NCBI GenBank assembly: GCA_000987045.1
Contig: LAKY01000053.1
Coordinates: 38,849-102,848 of the forward strand
Reading direction: 5' to 3'
DNA: 64,000 bases
Source of the DNA: Clostridiales bacterium PH28_bin88
GTDB taxonomy: Bacteria; Bacillota; PH28-bin88
The notes beneath the pieces were generated by a model that saw only the letters and a program-made list of their open reading frames with translations, was not told the DNA's origin and searched no databases. The position numbers were made by a program, and so were the translations under genes. Shown here piece by piece: positions 58,786-64,000 of the stretch (its first letter is position 1; each line of letters starts with the position of its first letter).

Positions 58786-59061
58786 TTAGTACATCATGCC
58801 GTTGCCGCCCATCATGCCCCACCCGTAGCCGTATCCGGAAGGCGCAGGTTGCGTGCCGTCAGTTCCTGAGAAATCGCCGCCGCAGTGGCCGGCGCTCCCC
58901 ATCATGCCAAAGCCGTACCCGTTCTCACGTTGATACTTCTCCATGTAGTCCAGGTTGTCTTTCAGACCCTTGGCTTGTTCGGGGGTAATCTCCCCGCCCT
59001 CGACGTACTTGTCGATGATCTGTTTCCTCAGTTGGAACATCTGCTGGTAGAGGCTGTTCAC
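58786..59061 (-). CDS. DUF2680-like small protein, Gly/Met-rich tail
   Basis: Protein of 91 residues. The N-terminal part (QLRKQIIDKYVEGGEITPEQ) matches the helical DUF2680/YckD module; the C-terminus is Gly/Met/Tyr-rich (YGFGMMGSAGHCGG, YGYGWGMMGGNGMMY) with His and Cys. Most relatives have a signal peptide, which is absent here. GTG start behind AAAGGAGAGG. Five 11-bp-phased boxes lie upstream. Metal binding by the tail is plausible. Confidence 0.75.
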   Translation of the reverse strand: MNSLYQQMFQLRKQIIDKYVEGGEITPEQAKGLKDNLDYMEKYQRENGYGFGMMGSAGHCGGDFSGTDGTQPAPSGYGYGWGMMGGNGMMY

Positions 59062-59114
59062 TTCCTCTCCTTTGTTTTTGGTGTGTCTTTCACTGGTGAT
59101 GGTAGCACAGGACT

Positions 59115-59164
59115 GTGAAGAAGGTGTGCTGCAGGTGTGCTGCAGGTGTGAAGAAATTATGAAT
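59115..59164 (-). promoter_or_regulatory. Five 11-bp-phased GTGAAG-type boxes
   Basis: On the plus strand GTGAAG (59115), GTGCTG (59126), GTGCTG (59137), GTGAAG (59148) and ATGAAT (59159), each 11 bases apart, upstream of the DUF2680-like gene. On the minus strand they read CTTCAC. Compare 14542, 59949 and 61339. Confidence 0.6.
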
Positions 59165-59269
59165 TTGCCGGAGTGAAGTAAAGGTGCCGTCGTATCAGGG
59201 GTCGATCGTTATTGGGTCTAATTGATGTTAACGCGTCGTTGCTGACCACCCCAAGTTTACGTTTCTAGG

Positions 59270-59464
59270 CTATGCGCGGGTGTCGACATTTTGTCCCAGG
59301 TACGGCAGGGTGGCCTGATTCTTCGTGGTTGGGGTCGATGCTTGGGTAGACTCAACAGTAGCCGCCCCCTTGGATACGGGGGCTGCGGAATTTAATCCAG
59401 GCATGGGCATGCTCCCGTTTGCCCCGCTCATTCCCCCCATGGAACAGTTCATAGCGTACCTCAC
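59270..59464 (-). CDS. Possible small Met-rich protein
   Basis: Frame of 64 codons. The product starts MRYAMNCSMGGMSGANGSMP and is rich in Met, Ser and Thr. GTGAGGT lies before an internal ATG (fifth codon). No similarity is recognised and no membrane helix is present. The Met-rich start fits the metal context, but coding status is uncertain. Confidence 0.35.
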   Translation of the reverse strand: MRYAMNCSMGGMSGANGSMPMPGLNSAAPVSKGAATVESTQASTPTTKNQATLPYLGQNVDTRA

Positions 59465-59502
59465 TTTCTGTCATCCCCCCGCTACCTTCACTGCTACCCT
59501 GA

Positions 59503-59528
59503 GACCGGAGGCCTAACCGGCCCTCCGG
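59503..59528 (-). terminator. Hairpin at the end of the YHS gene
   Basis: ACCGGAGG and CCTCCGGT pair over eight bases around the stop codon of the YHS gene; no T-run follows. Confidence 0.4.
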
Positions 59529-59842
59529 TCATGCCGGGCGTTGAAGGTGCGGGCGCAATCGTCGCTGCAGAAGTAGTACTCCTGCCCGTCATAGTTCTTG
59601 TAAACAGCCTCTTTCTTGTTTACTGTCATCCCGCATACCGGGTCCCGGGCCTGGCCGGCAGCGATCCTGTTATCTTGATCCCGTTTTCCGTCACCTTCGT
59701 GCTGGTGGCCGTGCCCGCCTTGCCCACCATGGCCGTGACCACCGTGCTGGTGCCCGCCGCAACACCCGCCCCCATGACGCATCATCAACAACATCAAGCC
59801 ACCGAAAACAAGGTAAGGCCAATAGGTCGATAGGAATTCCAT
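59513..59842 (-). CDS. Membrane-anchored YHS-domain protein with His-rich linker
   Basis: Protein of 109 residues: N-terminal membrane helix (TYWPYLVFGGLMLLMMRHGG), CCGGHQHGGHGHGGQGGHGH linker, then a YHS domain (ARDPVCGMTVNKKEAVYKNY; YYFCSDDCARTF) with the usual Cys and the C-x3-C pair. YHS domains bind metals, often copper, and occur in copper ATPases. It is controlled by a promoter with a CsoR-like box. Confidence 0.88.
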   Translation of the reverse strand: MEFLSTYWPYLVFGGLMLLMMRHGGGCCGGHQHGGHGHGGQGGHGHQHEGDGKRDQDNRIAAGQARDPVCGMTVNKKEAVYKNYDGQEYYFCSDDCARTFNARHDRRAG

Positions 59843-59880
59843 GCTCTCGCCCCCATGGGCCGCTAACCGGCCCCAGTTTT

Positions 59881-59897
59881 TACTACTACACGTAGTA
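59881..59897. promoter_or_regulatory. Palindromic operator candidate upstream of the YHS gene
   Basis: TACTACTACACGTAGTA, inner 14 bases inverted repeat TACTACACGTAGTA; matches the element at 57831-57847 in 15 of 17 bases. It lies just downstream of the -10 element, where a bound repressor would block transcription. Confidence 0.65.
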
Positions 59898-59904
59898 TGA
59901 CTTC

Positions 59905-59933
59905 ATTGTACACGATACCCCCTAGGGGTTCAA
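59905..59933 (-). promoter_or_regulatory. Promoter of the YHS gene with a CsoR-like operator in the spacer
   Basis: Minus strand TTGAAC (59928-59933), 17 bases, TACAAT (59905-59910). The plus-strand box ATACCCCCTAGGGGTT (59915-59930) fills the spacer. CTTCAC/CTTCAT repeats 11 bases apart lie at 59949 and 59960. Confidence 0.65.
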
Positions 59934-59948
59934 GTGTTTTTACCGGGA

Positions 59949-59965
59949 CTTCACGAAAACTTCAT
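59949..59965. promoter_or_regulatory. Pair of 11-bp-phased CTTCAC boxes
   Basis: CTTCAC (59949) and CTTCAT (59960), upstream of the -35 of the YHS promoter. The spacing equals that of the arrays at 61339 and 14542. Confidence 0.5.
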
Positions 59966-59976
59966 AAACTGCTTAG

Positions 59977-61128
59977 TTAATTTTTTGTCAGGTAATCCCA
60001 TGGACTGACGGACTTGCCGTTGATCCGCACCGAGAAGTCCAGGTGCGGCCCCGTGCTTAGACCGGTGCTGCCCACCTTCCCGACTACTTGTCCCCTGGTT
60101 ACCTGTTCCTTTTCTTTTACGAGGATCTTGGAAAGGTGGCTGTAGGTGGTGGTAACCCCTCCTCCATGATCCACCACTACCGCGTTACCGTAAGCCCCGT
60201 ACCAGCCGGTAAAAATCACTTTACCCGCCTCACTTGCCACCACATTGGTCCCTGTCGGAGCAGCAATATCGATGCCGGCATGGAAACTCCTTATCTTCAA
60301 AATCGGGTGGGTACGCCATCCGTAATCCGAGGTAATCCGCGAGTAGCCCGGCAGAGGCCAGGTCATTTTTCCTCCGGTATACTTCCCGGAATTGGACTGG
60401 AGACTGCGGATTTTCTCACCAATTTCCCTGGCAGTCCGTTCTTCGGCCTCGATGTCCCGCAGGATTGCATCCTTATACTTTTCTAGTCTAGCCACCGCCA
60501 CTTCTTTTTCCTTTTTCTTCTGCTCCATGCGTGCCTGTTGGGCCTCGACCTTTACCTTTATTCCCGCGATCTCGTCCCGTCTTTGTTCCAGCTCTGCTTT
60601 CTTCTGCTCTACCCGGCGCCGGTCCGCTTCGATGCCATCCAGTATCTCCATATCCTGTTCGGCGATTTTTTTCAAGAGGTCAAACCTCACCAGAAAATCA
60701 GTGATACTGGTGGACTGCATCAACACTTCCAAATAGTTTACCTGACCGTTGAGGTAGATTTCTTTAAGACGGCTGCGAAACACTTCCGTCCGTTCGGCCA
60801 GTGCGCTTTCCGCCTCTTTCAGTTCCTGCTCCGCCCCGGCAACCCTTTGTGTGGCGCTGGACAACTGCCGGCCTAATTCCTTCATCTCTTTCTCCGTATT
60901 TTCAATCTCCTCATCCAATATGTCCAGTTGGCCCATTAACTGTGAAATTTCCCTGTTGGTATCTTGTAGAAGCCGGCGGTCTTGCTCCAACCTTTGGTTA
61001 AGGCGCTGCTGCTCCCTTTTCAACCTGTCCAGTTCTGACCCGTATACCGGCCATAAAGTGAAGGAAAAGGCCAGTAAGATGACAATTCCCACAACCGTGC
61101 GACCGGTGAGCTTTAGCCAACGATGCAA
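59977..61128 (-). CDS. Coiled-coil M23 peptidase (EnvC/murein hydrolase activator type)
   Basis: Secreted protein of 383 residues: signal/anchor helix (VVGIVILLAFSFTLWPVYG), long coiled coil (about 25-240, LDRLKREQQRLNQRLEQDRR), then a C-terminal M23 domain (about 265-383) with HAGIDIAAP and PHLDF. As in the paralogue at 3701, the usual HxH reads HLD. Coiled-coil M23 proteins of this type include amidase activators that have lost catalysis. TTG start at 61126-61128 behind AAGGAGAGGGG. Its promoter carries a CsoR-like operator, which is unusual for a cell-wall enzyme. Confidence 0.9.
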   Translation of the reverse strand: MHRWLKLTGRTVVGIVILLAFSFTLWPVYGSELDRLKREQQRLNQRLEQDRRLLQDTNREISQLMGQLDILDEEIENTEKEMKELGRQLSSATQRVAGAEQELKEAESALAERTEVFRSRLKEIYLNGQVNYLEVLMQSTSITDFLVRFDLLKKIAEQDMEILDGIEADRRRVEQKKAELEQRRDEIAGIKVKVEAQQARMEQKKKEKEVAVARLEKYKDAILRDIEAEERTAREIGEKIRSLQSNSGKYTGGKMTWPLPGYSRITSDYGWRTHPILKIRSFHAGIDIAAPTGTNVVASEAGKVIFTGWYGAYGNAVVVDHGGGVTTTYSHLSKILVKEKEQVTRGQVVGKVGSTGLSTGPHLDFSVRINGKSVSPWDYLTKN

Positions 61129-61170
61129 TTAGACCCCTCTCCTTGCCGAGATAAGCTTTGGAAACCCGCG

Positions 61171-61242
61171 TTAGCCCTGAGCCCTTCCCTTCCCGCTGCT
61201 GCGGCAAAGGTCGGCCCCGGCGCAGGCGGTACACCCTGTCAC
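61171..61242 (-). CDS. Possible 23-residue cysteine-containing leader peptide
   Basis: GTG-started frame MTGCTACAGADLC..., three Cys in the first 13 residues (CX2CX5C). It lies between the CsoR-type promoter and the M23 gene. The ribosome site is weak (AGG only). It could be a metal-sensing leader peptide or chance. Confidence 0.25.
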   Translation of the reverse strand: MTGCTACAGADLCRSSGKGRAQG

Positions 61243-61304
61243 GCTAGCCTGTTGTTGTATCAGACAGGTCTTTGATACCCCCCTGCCGTATCGACCTTGA
61301 TCCA

Positions 61305-61334
61305 ATCATACTACCCTCCAGGGGTATGTGTCAA
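61305..61334 (-). promoter_or_regulatory. Promoter of the M23 gene with a CsoR-like operator in the spacer
   Basis: Minus strand TTGACA (61329-61334), 18 bases, TATGAT (61305-61310). The plus-strand box TACCCTCCAGGGGTA (61312-61326) fills the spacer. A weaker box, GATACCCCCCTGCCGTATC, lies at 61275-61293 downstream of the start site. Confidence 0.7.
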
Positions 61335-61338
61335 GGCG

Positions 61339-61377
61339 GTTCACAAAAACTTCATAGAGTCTTTCTTTACACTTCCT
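61339..61377. promoter_or_regulatory. 11-bp-phased CTTCAC-type boxes upstream of the M23 promoter
   Basis: GTTCAC (61339), CTTCAT (61350), CTTTCT (61361) and CTTCCT (61372) are 11 bases apart and begin five bases upstream of the -35 element, a typical activator position for an OmpR-family response regulator. Confidence 0.55.
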
Positions 61378-61469
61378 CTACCTGGCTTAAGGGGAAGACC
61401 GAATGCAATATATATTCACAGAGCCGGCAATTGGTAGCAAGAATTTGAGAAATTACGCCGATTCGGTTA

Positions 61470-61497
61470 TTGACATTATACCCTCAAGGGGTATATT
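61470..61497 (+). promoter_or_regulatory. Promoter of the FTR1 operon with a CsoR-like operator in the spacer
   Basis: TTGACA (61470-61475), 16 bases, TATATT (61492-61497). The palindrome TATACCCTCAAGGGGTATA (61477-61495) covers the spacer and the -10. The start codon of the FTR1 gene is about 40 bases downstream. Confidence 0.75.
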
Positions 61498-61540
61498 GTG
61501 TAGATGAAAATAATAATCACCATCAAGGAGGGGACCGGAA

Positions 61541-62371
61541 ATGCTGGCGGGTATGTTGATCACCGTCCGGGAGGGCTTGGAGGCGTTTTTGATCATGGGT
61601 ATCCTGCTGGGATACCTGAAAAAGATTAGGCAGGGAAGGTTTACCAGGCATGTCTGGCTGGGGTTCTGGGCGGCTTTAGCGGCCAGCGTCACCCTGGCGT
61701 GGGCTTTCCGGGCGTTGGCCGTCCAATTCGAAGGGACCGGCGCGCTGGTGTTTGAATTGATCATCTCGCTGGTAGCGGTGGGCGTATTGACCTACATGGT
61801 GCTGTGGATGCAGCAGCAGAGCCGGACCATCAAGTCAGACCTGGAGAACCGGGTAGAGGCCGCCTTTTCGGCCAACAATGTTTTCGCCCTGGCCGGGCTG
61901 GCTTTTGTATCGGTATTGAGAGAGGGACTGGAGACAGCCCTGTTCCTCACCGCCCTGGCCGGCAGCGCCGAAACCGGCAGCCCGCTGCCCGGAGCGCTGT
62001 TGGGGCTCGTTATTGCCGCATTGATCTCCTTCGCTTTCTTTAAAGCGGCGGTGCGACTGAACCTGCGCAAGTTTTTCATGGTAACGGGTTTTCTTTTGAT
62101 CTTCATTGCCGCGGGGCTGGTAGGGCACGCCCTGTTGTCCGCCCACGAACTGGGCCTGATCCCGCCCATCATCAGCGAAGTCTGGAACACCAACGGCATC
62201 ATTGATGAGGACGGCCTGCTGGGAAGGGTGCTGCACGCCTTTATCGGTTACGACGGCAATCCTTCGCTGATGTGGGTGCTGGGATACCTGGGTTACGTAT
62301 TTGTTTTCGGCCAGAAGTTCCTGCAAAACTCCGGTAGTGCCCGTCAGGTTCCAGCCAAGGCCCAGAGGTGA
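61541..62371 (+). CDS. FTR1 family high-affinity metal permease
   Basis: Membrane permease of 276 residues with seven predicted helices and the two REGLE signatures of oxidase-coupled iron permeases (ITVREGLEAFLIMG near residue 10 and VLREGLETALFL near 128). AAGGAGGGG precedes the ATG. Bacterial homologues (EfeU, FetM, Campylobacter p19-linked permease) import iron with the help of copper or haem proteins. Here the next gene, nine bases on, encodes a YtkA-NapH-like fusion, and the promoter carries a CsoR-like operator. Confidence 0.92.
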   Translation: MLAGMLITVREGLEAFLIMGILLGYLKKIRQGRFTRHVWLGFWAALAASVTLAWAFRALAVQFEGTGALVFELIISLVAVGVLTYMVLWMQQQSRTIKSDLENRVEAAFSANNVFALAGLAFVSVLREGLETALFLTALAGSAETGSPLPGALLGLVIAALISFAFFKAAVRLNLRKFFMVTGFLLIFIAAGLVGHALLSAHELGLIPPIISEVWNTNGIIDEDGLLGRVLHAFIGYDGNPSLMWVLGYLGYVFVFGQKFLQNSGSARQVPAKAQR

Positions 62372-62380
62372 GGAAGAATC

Positions 62381-64000
62381 ATGTTCAACCCAACGCTTCG
62401 CAGGTTCTCCCTTGTCCTGTTGACAACCCTGTTCTGGCTGTTATGGAGTACGGCCTCTTTTGCCCACATCGGCAGCATGACCAAATCGGCGGACGGGATG
62501 GTCATCAAGCTCACCAGCCGGCCCGCCCCTCCAGAGGCCGTGAATGCTCCTGCCCGGGAGGGTAAAACAACCCACCTTTATTCCCTTGCACTTACTGACG
62601 CCGCGGGTAACCCTGTGACAGGGGCCAGGGTGAGCCTGCGGGCCAGCCGCCCGGCCGGAGGCGGGTCACCCGGTGAACCTACCTGGATCGACCTGCTGCC
62701 GGCTGACCAGCCGGGTATCTATAGCGGGAAGCTGTCCTTTCCTGGCGACGGGCAGTGGGAACTGGGGGTTACTGTTGAACGGCCGGAAGCCACCACCTCA
62801 GTCACCTTTACCGACCGGGTGGTCAGCCAGCCCGACTCCAGGGTGGTTTTGGGGTTTCTGGCCGTGGTGGGGCTGGCGGCACTCGCACTTCGCCGCCTGC
62901 TGAAACCCACCTTCAACCTGCTCAGGTTCACCGCGGTGAGGAAGCTGGCGCGCAGCCGCTGGTACCCCGCTCTCTTTCGCTGGGGTGGGGTGGTGGCCCT
63001 GTTGTTGATCCTGGCCAGCCTGCTCGGAGGTTCCGAGTCTACCCACCTCAACCTGGGATGGGCCGTTACCTGGCTCTTGTGGTGGCCGCTGGTACCCCTC
63101 ACCATCCTGTTGGCGGGCCGGATCTGGTGCGGAGTTTGCCCGATGGGTACCCTGGGGGACTGGGCCCAGCGCCTTTACTCCCGGCGCCTCCGTCCGGGGA
63201 AGTGGCTGCAACGCTATGGCATCTGGATCATCAACACGTTATTCCTGCTGCTTACCTGGTATGACGTCACTTTCGGCGTCGTATCCTCGGTGCGGGCCAC
63301 CGGGGTGGTGCTGCTGCTGGTGCTGGCCGGAGCGGTCGTTACCGGCATCCTGCTGGAGAGGAGGGCTTTTTGCCGGTTCCTCTGCCCCCTGGGCGGACTG
63401 TGGGGCAACTACGCCCTGGTCGGTGGGCTGGAAATCAGGGGCGACAGCACCAAGTGCCGCCATTGCCGCACTCTTGAGTGTTACCGCGGGGACGGGCGGA
63501 CCCCGGGGTGCCCCATGTTCCTGGCGGTGAGAAACCTGGACAGCAGCCGGCACTGCAACCTGTGCGCCAACTGCGTCAAATCGTGTCCCCACGATGCCGT
63601 CCAACTTAACCTGCGCAGCCCGGGCCATGAACTTCGGACCGGTGCCCGACCCCGGCTGGATGTGGCTGTACTGGCGGCCGCCCTGGTGGGGATTGTATTG
63701 ATGCAAAACGCGGTAATGCTGGAAAGCTGGCAGGCCCTCCAGGCCTGGCTGGTGTCCGTCTCCGGGTTACCGCAATTGGTTATGTTAAGCCTGTCGGTGG
63801 TGGTGATGGCGCTCCTGCCAGCGGGCATCCTGTGGCTGACCGCTTTGACCGCCGGCGGCCTCCATTCTGCCGGCAGCCTTTTTTCTGCTTTCGGCCTTGC
63901 ACTGGTGCCTCTTAATTTGGGCACCCACCTGGCCCACAACCTGCAGCATCTCCTCGCCGAAGGCAAACTGTTGTACTGGCTCGGCGCGGACGCCCTGGCG
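62381..64000 (+). CDS. YtkA/FixH-like domain fused to a NapH/NosR-type polyferredoxin (3' end cut by the window)
   Basis: Open frame of 540 codons running off the window. Signal peptide (LVLLTTLFWLLWSTASFAH), an immunoglobulin-like YtkA/FixH domain (about 30-150), then a membrane ferredoxin region with several helices. The NapH-type motifs are WCGVCPMGTLGD (about 245) and FCRFLCPLGG (about 330), and the Fe-S cysteines are in CRHCRTLEC, GCPMF and CNLCANCVKSCP (about 365-407). More helices follow. It should pass electrons across the membrane, probably for the adjacent FTR1 permease; similar Fe-S proteins accompany the FTR1-p19 system. GTGAGGAAG precedes the ATG. Confidence 0.88.
   Translation, partial: MFNPTLRRFSLVLLTTLFWLLWSTASFAHIGSMTKSADGMVIKLTSRPAPPEAVNAPAREGKTTHLYSLALTDAAGNPVTGARVSLRASRPAGGGSPGEPTWIDLLPADQPGIYSGKLSFPGDGQWELGVTVERPEATTSVTFTDRVVSQPDSRVVLGFLAVVGLAALALRRLLKPTFNLLRFTAVRKLARSRWYPALFRWGGVVALLLILASLLGGSESTHLNLGWAVTWLLWWPLVPLTILLAGRIWCGVCPMGTLGDWAQRLYSRRLRPGKWLQRYGIWIINTLFLLLTWYDVTFGVVSSVRATGVVLLLVLAGAVVTGILLERRAFCRFLCPLGGLWGNYALVGGLEIRGDSTKCRHCRTLECYRGDGRTPGCPMFLAVRNLDSSRHCNLCANCVKSCPHDAVQLNLRSPGHELRTGARPRLDVAVLAAALVGIVLMQNAVMLESWQALQAWLVSVSGLPQLVMLSLSVVVMALLPAGILWLTALTAGGLHSAGSLFSAFGLALVPLNLGTHLAHNLQHLLAEGKLLYWLGADALA

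Overview
The window reads as one stretch of a GC-rich chromosome from an anaerobic, endospore-forming member of the Firmicutes (Clostridia; a Peptococcaceae/Moorella-like thermophile is my best guess, inferred from gene content only). Support comes from a spore-germination operon, SCIFF peptide and maturase, a Ni-Fe CO dehydrogenase (cooS), a secreted multihaem cytochrome, TPP riboswitches of Firmicute type, purine-rich ribosome binding sites and frequent GTG/TTG starts. No species can be named from the sequence alone.

Layout. 1-3.5 kb: thiamin pyrimidine/thiazole operon (thiC-thiS-thiG-thiH, minus strand) behind a TPP riboswitch with a terminator. 3.7-8.3 kb: two paralogous LysM-G5-M23 cell-wall hydrolases flanking thioredoxin reductase and a CoA-binding protein. 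8.4-10.1 kb: scfA/scfB RiPP pair. 10-16.5 kb: chemoreceptor, coiled-coil protein of unknown function, SHOCT proteins, YedF, a 13-residue-repeat protein and a YeiH-type transporter split from a 30-residue partner. 16.8-22.5 kb: an MDR dehydrogenase, then a second TPP-riboswitch locus for uptake of a thiamin precursor. 22.5-24.7 kb: a duplicated small gene and a nine-haem cytochrome. 25-29 kb: triple-HTH regulator, GGDEF/HD-GYP enzyme and an agr-type peptide signalling cassette. 29.5-35.1 kb: germinant receptor operon with two permease genes. 35-47 kb: thiN, UDP-glucose dehydrogenase, glycosyltransferase, NitT/TauT-type ABC importer directly behind cooS and cysK, second copy of the small gene, DUF362 protein. 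47-53 kb: ilvN, small proteins, DacF, tRNA-Gly with tandem degenerate copies, ECF sigma/anti-sigma. 52.9-56.1 kb: decaying region (histidine kinase and ccmF pseudogenes, Fic protein).

56-64 kb is the most coherent accessory region. It holds a copper-storage-type four-helix protein, CcdA, a YHS protein, a DUF2680-like protein, an M23 peptidase, an FTR1 permease and a YtkA/NapH-like ferredoxin fusion. Four promoters here carry a CsoR-like ATACCC...GGGTAT operator between -35 and -10, and several loci carry 11-bp-phased GTGAAG/CTTCAC repeats like an OmpR-family site. I read this as a metal (probably copper) responsive envelope regulon.

At least two families of dispersed intergenic repeats run through the window (three and two copies). 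One opens with a palindrome whose sequence differs between copies while its pairing is kept. Thiamin is the pathway best represented: synthesis, salvage, thiamin pyrophosphokinase and two riboswitches, spread over three loci.
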